Below are positions 9,256 to 17,612 of a stretch of DNA of 64,000 bases, in pieces. Under the pieces are notes generated by a model. That model was given only the letters and a program-made list of their open reading frames with translations, was not told where the DNA came from and searched no databases. This DNA comes from Lactococcus allomyrinae (GTDB taxonomy: Bacteria; Bacillota; Bacilli; Lactobacillales; Streptococcaceae), in the NCBI RefSeq assembly GCF_003627095.1, contig NZ_CP032627.1:310001-374000 (forward strand), given 5' to 3'. The translations under genes and the position numbers were made by a program. The stretch's first letter is position 1. Each line of letters opens with the position of its first letter.

Positions 9256-12033
9256 ATGGGAAAAGTAAAAATCTTACTTAAAAAATCTACAAATATTGCC
9301 GCAAGTGCCTTACTTTTGGTAAGTACCTTGTTGCCAACTCTAGCTCTCAAAGGGCAATCGGTAGTATCAGCGGCAACTGCGACTACAAGTTTGACACCGG
9401 GCGGAACCGTTGATACAGGTAATCATACATGGGGATTGAGTGATTTTCAGACGGCTAGCAATTACACTCCTGTGGGTAAAAATACGAGCGGTTCGGGATG
9501 GACGAGTTCTTCAACTTATAATTTTGGAACCTATCAAACCAACACAGGTTCGTGGCTGCCCTTCAATGGTGCAGTTGATATGACTCATTCTATCACGATT
9601 AGTGGGGCTACTTTTGCTAATGCTGGGGGAATTAATCCAGCAACACACTTGGGAGATGCCAATGGTATTTTGCTCACGAATTTAGCTTCTTCACAACTTT
9701 CAGGAGGGGCAACGGGAGGAAATCTTGGAGTAGGAAATCTTGGTTCAGGAACCTATTTCATTGGTAATAATTATTCTCATACTCCTTACTATACTCTTCT
9801 TGATCTAAGTCAAGGCTATCAAACAGCTAGTGTTGTTGCACAGGGAAATGGTTCAGGAGCGAAAATACTCAGTGCAAGCTCTGATTATACACCTAATAAC
9901 AACTCCACCAATGCTTTTTCTATGAGTTGGACTAATCCTGTTTTAAACTCAGATGGAACAGTTACAGGAACAATTAGTTATACTTCAAGAAATGCTGGTA
10001 CTGATTATACTACTTCTACATCAATTACTGTTCAGAAAAGTATGTCAATTGGGTTCATGGCTGCGACTGGAGGCAACTATGCTCAAATGTCTGTAACAAT
10101 TAATGGAACTACAGCAGGAAAAGGAGTACAACCAGTTAATGTTAATTATCTTAACACCGCAACGGGTAGTCAACTGGCGCCAAAAGGAACAGCTTGGCAA
10201 AATTCGACAATTAGTGCAAATGTAGGAGATAAAATTGGTGTTGTGGCTCCGAGCGGTTCAGGGAATGCTGCAGATAACTATGATTATCTTGCACCTGTAG
10301 CACCTGCGGGATATAGTTTTACTTCAGTTTCTCAACCAGTTACGGTTCAAAATTTTCCTAGTGGTACAACAAATCCTAACCAAATTAATGTTTCTTACAC
10401 ACCACAGTCACAAACTGCAGGATTTACTTATAGTTATGATCCTACTGCTCAACGAACTCCAACTGCCCCACCATTATTTTCAGCATCAGGTGTTACAGAT
10501 CAAACTTTAGTCGCTGCATCTCCTAATTTACAGATGAATTTAGCAGGTCAAGTGCCAGCTGGATACTATATCTCTAAAATTACTTCGGCACTTGGAGGAA
10601 CAACGGTTGGAAGCACAACAGCAGGAACTTTATCTTCATTTTTTGCATTGAATCCGACTTTTGATGCAATTGCTTCGAACAATCAGTATCAGATTACATT
10701 ATCAGCGTTGAACCAAACTGGTACAGTAAGTTTTGCTTATGATACAAATGTTCCTGTGGGGGCTCCGATATTGCCTGCTAGTCTAGCGTTATCAGGCTTG
10801 ACTGGTTCAGACTTAAACTTTGTTATGCCCACTCTTCCAGCTGGTTATACTGTTTCTAATGTTTTAGCTCCAAATAATGTAAATTATTCTTCTGTTGCAG
10901 CAGCTTTGGCAGCAAACAATTATTTTATTGCTGGTATAAATAATTTTAAAGTGACTATCTCTGCTATGGCACAAAGCGGGACAGTGAGTTACAGTTGGGC
11001 TTCGAATGTTCCTGGACAAAATGGGGTAGTTGGTGAACTTCAGGCAACTTTACCAAGTGCAACTTCTTTATCGGGTGTCACAGGTAGTGTAATTAATTTT
11101 ACTCCAACGATTCCGACAGGTTATGGTATTGATACAGTAACCGCTCCTGATGGAAAGATTTATACAGATACTACTACATCAGGGATGACAGCTTTGCAAG
11201 CAGCACAAGCGGCAAACTCAACTTTTGTCAATGGTGCGAATAATTTTACAATCAGTCTGAGGGCACTTATGCAAAAGGTGGAACTAAATGTCGTGGCAGA
11301 TCAAGCTTCTGGCCCTAATCCGCCCACTAATCCTGACTCTCAAACTATCACAACAGCTTTGACGGGTGCTCCAGTGAGTATAACAGATATTGCATCAGCA
11401 CAAAACTGGTTGAATAATTGGATGACCAACAATGCAACAGGTTGGGCAATTAAAAATTATGTAGACCCTGAGGGTCAAAGCTATACTGATTCGACGAAGT
11501 CTTTAGCTGAGGCAGTTTCAGGAGCTGGAGGTGTTGTACTTGCTGGTAATAACACCTATACAGCAAATCTTACCTATAACGGAAGTATTAGTTTTGTTTC
11601 TGTACCATCAACAATTGACTTTGGTAGTCATTCTATTGTTTCTAGTGAAGAAGATTATACGGGAGCGCTTGACCAATCTGTGGTTGTCTCTGATACGAGA
11701 GCGACAAGTTTATTAACACCTTGGACGGTTTCTGTCGCCCAAACTTCACCGATTCAGGAGGTAACACAAAATGGAACAGATGGTTCAGGAAATCCAGTTT
11801 ATGTTCCAGTGACGGGTGGTATTTCCTTCATGAACTATCTTTCATACGATGGAACGGTATTGACAGACAATCCAGAGACAATTTATTCTACAACAACGGC
11901 TGCAACTGGCACAACGACAGTGATTGATGCAGGGACATCAAGCTTGTTTAAATTGTCAGTCCCAGTAGACTTCCAAAAGTCTAATACTAATTTTGAAGGA
12001 AGCTTGACTTGGACGTTAACTAGCGCTCCATAG
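9256..12033 (+). CDS. Large WxL-domain adhesin with lectin-like N terminus and repeats
   Basis: This is a 925-residue secreted surface protein. The ATG at 9256 (MGKVKILLKK) is preferred over a TTG at 9199 because the latter lies inside a terminator hairpin. After a signal peptide (cleavage near VSAATA) comes a region of about 250 residues resembling L-type lectin domains, then four or so tandem units of about 90-95 residues, each with an aromatic 'SGTVSYSW'-like strand and a 'PAGY' turn. The C-terminal WxL domain has PWTVSV and LTWTLTSAP. It is likely an adhesin held on peptidoglycan; the ligand is unknown. Confidence 0.85.
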   Translation: MGKVKILLKKSTNIAASALLLVSTLLPTLALKGQSVVSAATATTSLTPGGTVDTGNHTWGLSDFQTASNYTPVGKNTSGSGWTSSSTYNFGTYQTNTGSWLPFNGAVDMTHSITISGATFANAGGINPATHLGDANGILLTNLASSQLSGGATGGNLGVGNLGSGTYFIGNNYSHTPYYTLLDLSQGYQTASVVAQGNGSGAKILSASSDYTPNNNSTNAFSMSWTNPVLNSDGTVTGTISYTSRNAGTDYTTSTSITVQKSMSIGFMAATGGNYAQMSVTINGTTAGKGVQPVNVNYLNTATGSQLAPKGTAWQNSTISANVGDKIGVVAPSGSGNAADNYDYLAPVAPAGYSFTSVSQPVTVQNFPSGTTNPNQINVSYTPQSQTAGFTYSYDPTAQRTPTAPPLFSASGVTDQTLVAASPNLQMNLAGQVPAGYYISKITSALGGTTVGSTTAGTLSSFFALNPTFDAIASNNQYQITLSALNQTGTVSFAYDTNVPVGAPILPASLALSGLTGSDLNFVMPTLPAGYTVSNVLAPNNVNYSSVAAALAANNYFIAGINNFKVTISAMAQSGTVSYSWASNVPGQNGVVGELQATLPSATSLSGVTGSVINFTPTIPTGYGIDTVTAPDGKIYTDTTTSGMTALQAAQAANSTFVNGANNFTISLRALMQKVELNVVADQASGPNPPTNPDSQTITTALTGAPVSITDIASAQNWLNNWMTNNATGWAIKNYVDPEGQSYTDSTKSLAEAVSGAGGVVLAGNNTYTANLTYNGSISFVSVPSTIDFGSHSIVSSEEDYTGALDQSVVVSDTRATSLLTPWTVSVAQTSPIQEVTQNGTDGSGNPVYVPVTGGISFMNYLSYDGTVLTDNPETIYSTTTAATGTTTVIDAGTSSLFKLSVPVDFQKSNTNFEGSLTWTLTSAP

Positions 12034-12050
12034 GAGGCTATTAAATAAAG

Positions 12051-12476
12051 ATGACGCTTAATACAAAAACCATAAAGAAAAGACTTATTCAACAAAAAAT
12101 GGGAATTATTCCCTTTGCTCAAGCGATAGGAGTTCTTCCTATTAACCTTTCGGACTACCTATTTAGAGGAAAACCGATGACAGATTTGGAGATGAATAAG
12201 TTAGTCAATTATTTTGAGAAAGAAGAAAGTGTGATAATGCTGCCGAAAAATTCTGCCAATGCTGATACACTTTCTCTGTCTCTAGGTAAAAAAATCAAGA
12301 TGATTAGGGAAAAGCGTCGTCTTTTACCCTCTGATTTTGTGGTTTTATTATCTCCAGAAATTCCTGAAAGTTTATTTTCAAAATGGGAAAAAAATAGAGA
12401 GGTTCCACCAGTTTCTTATTGTGTCCAAATTGCAGACTTGGGAGAAGTGAGTCTAGATTGGTTGTTGAGAAATTAA
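12051..12476 (+). CDS. Small protein with two helix-turn-helix-like segments
   Basis: The 141-residue cytosolic protein has no signal peptide. The C-terminal part (about 76-141, with SLGKKIKMIREKRRL and SLFSKWEKNREVPP) looks like an XRE-type HTH, and the first 55 residues look like a second, more degenerate HTH. An AGGAGG ribosome site overlaps the stop of the large WxL gene, so it is the last gene of the surface operon and probably its regulator. I do not recognise a named family. Confidence 0.65.
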   Translation: MTLNTKTIKKRLIQQKMGIIPFAQAIGVLPINLSDYLFRGKPMTDLEMNKLVNYFEKEESVIMLPKNSANADTLSLSLGKKIKMIREKRRLLPSDFVVLLSPEIPESLFSKWEKNREVPPVSYCVQIADLGEVSLDWLLRN

Positions 12477-12497
12477 GGTCAGATGATTAGTATGTGA

Positions 12498-12528
12498 TAA
12501 AAAAGAATTCTTTAAGAGTTCTTTTTTA
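12498..12528 (+). terminator. Terminator of the WxL operon
   Basis: AAAAAAGAATTC pairs with GAGTTCTTTTTT around a short loop and runs into TTTTTTATT. It closes the surface operon. Confidence 0.8.
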
Positions 12529-12653
12529 TTTGCTCGTTAGGATACTTAAGACTTTGATAGTGAAAAGGGAAAAAGTTGACTTAGTACTGGTGGTGAGTTT
12601 TTTAAGATGATATAATGAGGGGGATAAATGTTTTGGGAGAATGAGAGGGTTGA

Positions 12654-13220
12654 ATGAATATCTATAGACAGCTTGCTGAATTTACTGTTATTGAAACATC
12701 TCGTTTGTTATTGAGGCCGCATCGATTTAAAGATGCTTGTGATATGTTTGAATATTCGGGAAATCCGCAAAATTTGAAATATATTTTTTTAGCTCATTTG
12801 TCCTTAGAAGAAACAGAATTTTCAATTGCCAATAATTTTATGAGAAATCCTTTGGGAAAATGGGCGATTGAATTAAAAGGTGAAGAGAAGATGATTGGAA
12901 CCATTCATTTTATAAAGATTTCGGAAAAAACGGCTTCTGCTGAGATTGGTTATGTGCTTAATAAAGCTTATTGGAAGATGGGGTTAATGACAGAAGCATT
13001 GTCAGTACTGACAGAGTTTGCTTTTGAGCAATTTGGTTTAAAAAAATTGGAACTTATGATTGATAAAGAAAATATTGCTTCTCAAAAACTTGCTTTGCGT
13101 GTTGGCTATCAAGGGGTTAGCAGCTTTAAAGCTGCTAATCAATATACGGGTATTATCAGAAATTTTGAAAAATATGAGTTGAATAAAAGCGAATTTTATA
13201 GACAATTGACCAACTTATAA
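12654..13220 (+). CDS. GNAT family N-acetyltransferase, RimJ/RimL type
   Basis: The 188-residue protein has the RimJ/RimL layout: an N-terminal ETSRLLLRPH strand, a central IGTIHF strand, EIGYVLNKAYWKMGLMTEAL as the acetyl-CoA loop region, and a C-terminal IASQKLALRVGY helix. The substrate could be the N terminus of a ribosomal protein or a small molecule; the sequence does not decide. An extended -10 (TGATATAAT, 12608-12616) lies about 40 bp upstream and GAGAGGG is the ribosome site. One octamer copy (13007-13014) lies in the gene. Confidence 0.85.
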   Translation: MNIYRQLAEFTVIETSRLLLRPHRFKDACDMFEYSGNPQNLKYIFLAHLSLEETEFSIANNFMRNPLGKWAIELKGEEKMIGTIHFIKISEKTASAEIGYVLNKAYWKMGLMTEALSVLTEFAFEQFGLKKLELMIDKENIASQKLALRVGYQGVSSFKAANQYTGIIRNFEKYELNKSEFYRQLTNL

Positions 13221-13242
13221 GTGAAGAAAAAGTGAGAGTTTT

Positions 13243-14523
13243 ATGTCAAAACATGAGGAAATTCTAAGTTATATTGAAGGATTAGAAATTGGTCGGCAAG
13301 TGAGTGTTCGAGGGATTGCCAATCGAATGAAAGTCGCTGATGGTACGGCTTATCGGGCAATCAAAGAGGCAGAAAATCAAGGCTTGGTCGCAGTAAATGA
13401 CCGTTCGGGTACTGTACGAGTAGCGGCTAAAGGACAAAAAGTAGCTAATCGGTTGACTTTTGGAAAATTGGCTGAGATTGCGAACGCGGATGTATTGGGT
13501 GGTCTTGCGGGACTTGAGGTTGAGTTCAATAAGTTTGTGATTAGTGCAATGGAGCGCGAGTCGTTCAAAAAATATTTGTCACAAAATGGATTAGTCATTG
13601 TTGGAGACCGTAAGGATATCCAAAATTTGTCTTTGCGTGAGCATAATGCTGTGCTTGTGACGGGTGGATTTGATGTAGATCAAGATGTTATTGATGATGC
13701 AAATCGACTTGGAATTCCGCTTTTACGTACGAGCTATGATACTTTTACAGTAGCGAATCGAATTAGTCATGCTTTATCAAATGAATTGATAAAAAAAGAT
13801 ATTATTACAGTTGGTGATGTTTTTCATCAAAAAAGAGCGACTTTACGTGAAGAAAATACAGTAAAGGATTTCTTAGACCTTGTGAAAAAAACAAATTATA
13901 GTCGCTTTGCCGTCCTCAATCGTTATAATGTTGTGGTGGGTGTGATTGCGATGCGAGATGTTAATCATAAGGGAAATGACACACCGCTCAATAAATTAAT
14001 GACAAGGGCAAATGTTGCCAAAGCTGGAATGACTGTTGCTAGTGTTTCTCAAAAAATGATATATGAAGGCTACGATATGATGCCAGTAGTGTATGATAAT
14101 CATACCTATGCTGGAATTATCACGAAGTCTGATTTGCTTCAAAGTTTACAAAAAGCCCAAGAAGAAAGTCAGGTGGCACACACTTTCAGTGAGGACGTGT
14201 CTAATCGCTTGAAAGAAAAAGGTTCGGCCTATACCATTGTTGTCGAGCCATTCATGATTAATAGTGTCGGAAGTATGGCACATGGGGTATTTACAGAAAT
14301 GATTAGCCATGTTGTCAGACGGGTTTTGGCAAAAAAGCGTAAGCGAAATATTATCATAGAATCTTTGAATATGCACGTAATGGGTGCAGTTGCAATTGAT
14401 AATGTTTTGGAAATTTATCCCAAAGTTATTAGTGAAACGCGGATAGGAGCGATGATTGACTGCGAAGTTTATCATGTCAATAATATTGTTGCCAAAGTTT
14501 TAGTCAATGTTCAATTGACATAA
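13243..14523 (+). CDS. YtoI-like regulator: winged HTH, DRTGG, two CBS and a hotdog domain
   Basis: The 426-residue protein matches the YtoI architecture of Bacillus. It has a winged HTH at about 1-65, a DRTGG domain at about 70-185 (NGLVIVGDR, ITGGF-like), two CBS domains at about 195-310, and a C-terminal thioesterase-like hotdog fold at about 320-426. CBS pairs usually bind adenine nucleotides, so a nucleotide-sensing transcription factor is likely. The neighbour nrnA is also near ytoI in Bacillus, which supports the call. Targets are unknown. Confidence 0.85.
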   Translation: MSKHEEILSYIEGLEIGRQVSVRGIANRMKVADGTAYRAIKEAENQGLVAVNDRSGTVRVAAKGQKVANRLTFGKLAEIANADVLGGLAGLEVEFNKFVISAMERESFKKYLSQNGLVIVGDRKDIQNLSLREHNAVLVTGGFDVDQDVIDDANRLGIPLLRTSYDTFTVANRISHALSNELIKKDIITVGDVFHQKRATLREENTVKDFLDLVKKTNYSRFAVLNRYNVVVGVIAMRDVNHKGNDTPLNKLMTRANVAKAGMTVASVSQKMIYEGYDMMPVVYDNHTYAGIITKSDLLQSLQKAQEESQVAHTFSEDVSNRLKEKGSAYTIVVEPFMINSVGSMAHGVFTEMISHVVRRVLAKKRKRNIIIESLNMHVMGAVAIDNVLEIYPKVISETRIGAMIDCEVYHVNNIVAKVLVNVQLT

Positions 14524-14551
14524 TTTGTTATACTGATAGAGTTCAAATGAA

Positions 14552-14660
14552 GTCAAGACTTATTCAGTAGGAGTTTCAACTCCCTACTGAATTTAGTCGG
14601 ACGAAATTCAAAGTTAATGCTGCTTCATCTCCTACCTAAGAGGTAGGGGTATTAGCACGC
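14552..14660. repeat. Hairpin repeat copy 1, possible IS200/IS605-type remnant
   Basis: ATTCAGTAGGAG pairs with CTCCCTACTGAAT (about 14571-14592). It is followed by TTTAGTCGGACGAAATTCAAA and, 15 bp on, a second hairpin CCTACCT-AAG-AGGTAGG with a GTATTAGCACGC flank. The first module recurs at 15731 and in diverged form at 28007. Two hairpin ends without a transposase resemble non-autonomous IS200/IS605 derivatives; that assignment is inference. Confidence 0.55.
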
Positions 14661-14771
14661 ACTTACTTTGATGAAATTTATAAGTTTGTAAGTAGAATGA
14701 TGACTTTCTGTCAGCATATTTTTTACTGACAAAAGTTCTGTCAGTAACTTACAGGAATTGAAAGAGAAAAA

Positions 14772-15698
14772 ATGAAAGAAATTTTAGATAAAATTAAAGA
14801 ATATAATACAATTCTTATTCATAGACATAAAAATCCAGATCCAGATGCAATTGGTTCTCAAGCTGGACTTCGTGCTATTTTAAGGGAAAATTTTCCAAAG
14901 AAAAAGATTTACGCAGTAGGTTATGATGAGCCAACATTGACTTATTTAGCAGAAATGGATACAGTAACTTTAGAGGAAAATGAAAAATATCTAAGCATTG
15001 TTTGTGATACAGCAAACACGCCAAGAATTGATGATGACCGCTGGAAAACGGCTGATTTTTTGATTAAAATTGACCACCATCCAAATGATGATGCTTATGG
15101 TAATTTATTATTGGTTGAGCCAGAACGTAGCTCTGCTTCCGAAATTATTGCTGATTTTGCTTTCGAAAATAAACTGAGTATGAATGCAGAAGCAGCACGT
15201 TTGCTTTATGGAGGAATTGTTGGGGACACGGGTCGTTTTCTGTATCCTGCAACCTCTCCTAACACCTTAAAAGTGGCATCAATGCTGGCTGAGTACGATT
15301 TTGATCGTGCAGCTTTGGGAAGAGAAATGTCATCGTTTGATATGAAAGTGGCGCGTTTACAAGGTTTTGTTTATGAAAATATGGAGCTTTCAGAAAATGG
15401 TGCTGCGCGCGTGCTTTTGACCCAAGAGCTTTTGAAAAAATTTGCACTTCGAGATGCTGAAACTTCAAGTATTGTTAGTGTTCCAGGGAATATTCGTGGT
15501 ATTGAATCTTGGGCGATTTTTGTAGAGCAAGCAGATGGGCATTTCCGAGTTCGGATGCGCTCAAAAGTTATTCCAATTAATGAAATCGCAAAGGCACACG
15601 ATGGAGGTGGGCATCCTCTTGCTTCAGGGGCAAATTCATATTCGCTGGAGGAAAATGAAAAGATTTGGCAAGAATTGCAAGATAATTTGAAAAAATGA
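14772..15698 (+). CDS. nrnA: DHH-DHHA1 phosphoesterase NrnA (nanoRNase / pAp phosphatase)
   Basis: The 308-residue protein carries the DHH-family metal motifs HRHKNPDPDAIGS (about 18-30), a VCDT-type Asp and IDHHP near 100, and the DHHA1 motif GGGHPLASGA near 280. NrnA enzymes degrade 2-5 nt RNAs and pAp; related enzymes also split pApA made by GdpP. The ribosome site is GAAAGAG. The gene is flanked by two copies of the same hairpin repeat and followed by a pair of octamers ACTGACAG/CTGTCAGT right after the stop. Confidence 0.92.
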   Translation: MKEILDKIKEYNTILIHRHKNPDPDAIGSQAGLRAILRENFPKKKIYAVGYDEPTLTYLAEMDTVTLEENEKYLSIVCDTANTPRIDDDRWKTADFLIKIDHHPNDDAYGNLLLVEPERSSASEIIADFAFENKLSMNAEAARLLYGGIVGDTGRFLYPATSPNTLKVASMLAEYDFDRAALGREMSSFDMKVARLQGFVYENMELSENGAARVLLTQELLKKFALRDAETSSIVSVPGNIRGIESWAIFVEQADGHFRVRMRSKVIPINEIAKAHDGGGHPLASGANSYSLEENEKIWQELQDNLKK

Positions 15699-15730
15699 TA
15701 CTGACAGAGTTCTGTCAGTAAATGAAGCAA

Positions 15731-15786
15731 AGACTTATTCAGTAGGAGTTTCAGCTTCTACTGAATTTAGTTGGGCGAAATTCAAA
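15731..15786. repeat. Hairpin repeat copy 2
   Basis: AGACTTATTCAGTAGGAG, the arm CTACTGAATTTAGT and GCGAAATTCAAA closely match copy 1 at 14552. The two copies are in the same orientation around nrnA. The GTAGGAG/CTTCTAC stem is slightly changed but still pairs. Confidence 0.6.
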
Positions 15787-15816
15787 ACAAGAGCGTGCTA
15801 ACATGCTCTTGTTTTG
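15785..15816 (+). terminator. Terminator after nrnA
   Basis: AAAACAAGAGC pairs with GCTCTTGTTTT around GTGCTAACAT, giving an 11-bp stem with T-rich flanks. It works in both directions between convergent nrnA and ansA. Confidence 0.8.
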
Positions 15817-15819
15817 ATA

Positions 15820-15852
15820 AAAATCACTGACAGAAATTTTGTCAGTGATTTT
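15820..15852 (-). terminator. Terminator of ansA built from an octamer pair
   Basis: AAAATCACTGACA (15820-15832) pairs perfectly with TGTCAGTGATTTT (15840-15852). The stem contains ACTGACAG/tTGTCAGT, so the recurrent octamer acts here as a terminator stem directly after ansA. Confidence 0.8.
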
Positions 15853-15856
15853 CTAA

Positions 15857-16822
15857 TTAATTTTCCATAAAATCGCGAAGTTGTTCAAGCGTCAAGCCAG
15901 CATTTAAACCAATAATTAATTTGATTCGAGCTTTTTGTGAATTTACTTCATCAGCGAACATCACGCCAGCATCATGAAGCTGAGAACCACCCCCCTCATA
16001 AGAATACACAGGTTCAGCAATTCCATTGAAACAACGTGAAACAAGGACAACAGGAATATTATTTTTTAACAAGCGCTGCAAGGAGTGACTTGCAATAGGG
16101 GGTAAATTTCCAGCACCGAGTGCCTCAATGACAATACCATCTAGTTTTTCCAAATCAAGCAAATCTAAAATTTGTCCAGTCATTCCTGCAAAGGCTTTGA
16201 CAATAGGAACATTTCCGTGGACAGTGTGGCTTTCAAGATGTTGGTTTTCACTATCTTTGTGAAAATAAATAATTTTGTTTTTTGTCAGTAAACCAAGTGG
16301 ACCATGAGTCGGCGTTTGAAAAGTGGAAACATTAGTTGTGTGAGTTTTTGTGACATAACGTGCGGAGTGGATTTCGTCATTCATCACCACAAGAACACCA
16401 CGGTCATAAGAATTCTCGTCAGCAGCAACACGAATGGCTGTCAGTAAGTTATAAATTCCATCAGTACCCAATTCATTGCTTGAACGCATTGCGCCTGTTA
16501 AAACAATAGGTTTGCCCCGAGAAAGCGTCGTATCAAGAAAGAAGGCAGTTTCTTCAAGCGTATCGGTGCCGTGAGTGATGACGGCGCCATCAAACTCTTC
16601 AGTAACAAAAGCAGTTTTGATACGATTTTTAAGAACCAACATATCTGTCAGCGTGATATGAGGACTCGGTAAATTAAAGATGTCCTCCGTGACTAACTCA
16701 ACTTCTCCTAACTGCAGAGTTACAGCATTCATGGGATTAATGTTGTTTGGAGAAACGTGCCCATTTTCATCTTCAGCCATTGAGATTGTTCCACCAGTGT
16801 GTAGTACCAATATTTTTTTCAT
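15857..16822 (-). CDS. ansA: L-asparaginase, type I (AnsA)
   Basis: The enzyme hydrolyses asparagine to aspartate and ammonia in the cytosol. The start at 16822 (MKKILVLHTGG) is chosen because GAGG lies 6 nt upstream; a longer frame from 16858 adds 12 unlikely residues. The 321-residue product has the nucleophile Thr12 in TGGTIS and the second triad motif HGTDTLEET near residue 83, and lacks a signal peptide, as in type I enzymes. It supplies aspartate, the substrate of the aspartokinase encoded about 2.2 kb away. Confidence 0.93.
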   Translation of the reverse strand: MKKILVLHTGGTISMAEDENGHVSPNNINPMNAVTLQLGEVELVTEDIFNLPSPHITLTDMLVLKNRIKTAFVTEEFDGAVITHGTDTLEETAFFLDTTLSRGKPIVLTGAMRSSNELGTDGIYNLLTAIRVAADENSYDRGVLVVMNDEIHSARYVTKTHTTNVSTFQTPTHGPLGLLTKNKIIYFHKDSENQHLESHTVHGNVPIVKAFAGMTGQILDLLDLEKLDGIVIEALGAGNLPPIASHSLQRLLKNNIPVVLVSRCFNGIAEPVYSYEGGGSQLHDAGVMFADEVNSQKARIKLIIGLNAGLTLEQLRDFMEN

Positions 16823-17612
16823 AAAATCCTCAGTATATTTAATATAAAATGATGTCAAGAAACGAATACGATTAATAATAAACAGCCCAAAATATAAGTT
16901 ATTCTTTGTGCTTGAATATATAAATTTAAAGATGAGCCAAACTATACTGTCTTCTTCATTATTTTTAATCGTGTGGACTCAATCAATTATGTCGGAACAA
17001 AATTGTTTGCCACCAAAAATTATATCAAAAATTATTCCATAATAGATATGTGCTCTTTTAAATTTAGAAAAAATTTAAAAAGAACCACTGTTAAGGATTA
17101 AGTTATACTAAAAAAGGAAAAAATAAGCAAATTTTTTAGTGATGAAGAAATAATTTTTAAAATACAATGGTAATATCACTCATGATTGATGAAATCCATC
17201 TAAAATTACTGTATAATTTAACTTGAAACTGATTTTTTTCTGACAGATTTGTTTAAAAATGGTAACCAGTTATTCTTGTAATATTTATGGGATAATAATT
17301 ACACTGAGCTATTCATTCAAAGATGGATGGTTGCGACTATAATTTGCATAACTTGGTGCTAATTATGTGTCGTAAAGGTTGCTGTAAAGTGGAGTTGGTA
17401 GAGTTTTCCTACGGAATTGGCTAGAGGCTAAAAAATTGTAATAACTATAGATATAGACTCATTTGAAATCTGATAGGATTTTATTAATGATAACTGCAAT
17501 TAGCGTGTCATAGCGCTAGATTTGTGCTATGAAGGTCAATCCGTTGTCAATTTTTGCAGTGGATTAACTACAGGATTGAGTCTTATAAATTAAGCTAGAA
17601 AAGATAAATATA
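16823..17612. other. Long intergenic region ansA - HAD/MazG gene
   Basis: About 790 bp without a supported gene. An AT-rich part (about 16900-17250) holds a 36-codon frame from 16929 with no ribosome site. The right part (about 17320-17580) belongs to the mosaic repeat family: AACTGCAATTAGCGTGT at 17492-17508 matches 27052-27067 with one extra base, and GTCAATCCGTT at 17535 matches GTCAATCTGTT at 27182 and 62057. Confidence 0.5.

Noticed and set aside
14626-14660. Complete IS200/IS605 element
   Set aside because: No tnpA or tnpB reading frame is present; only hairpin modules resembling ends are seen.
16929-17039. 36-codon frame in the ansA-HAD/MazG gap
   Set aside because: No ribosome site or promoter, and the peptide shows no recognisable feature.
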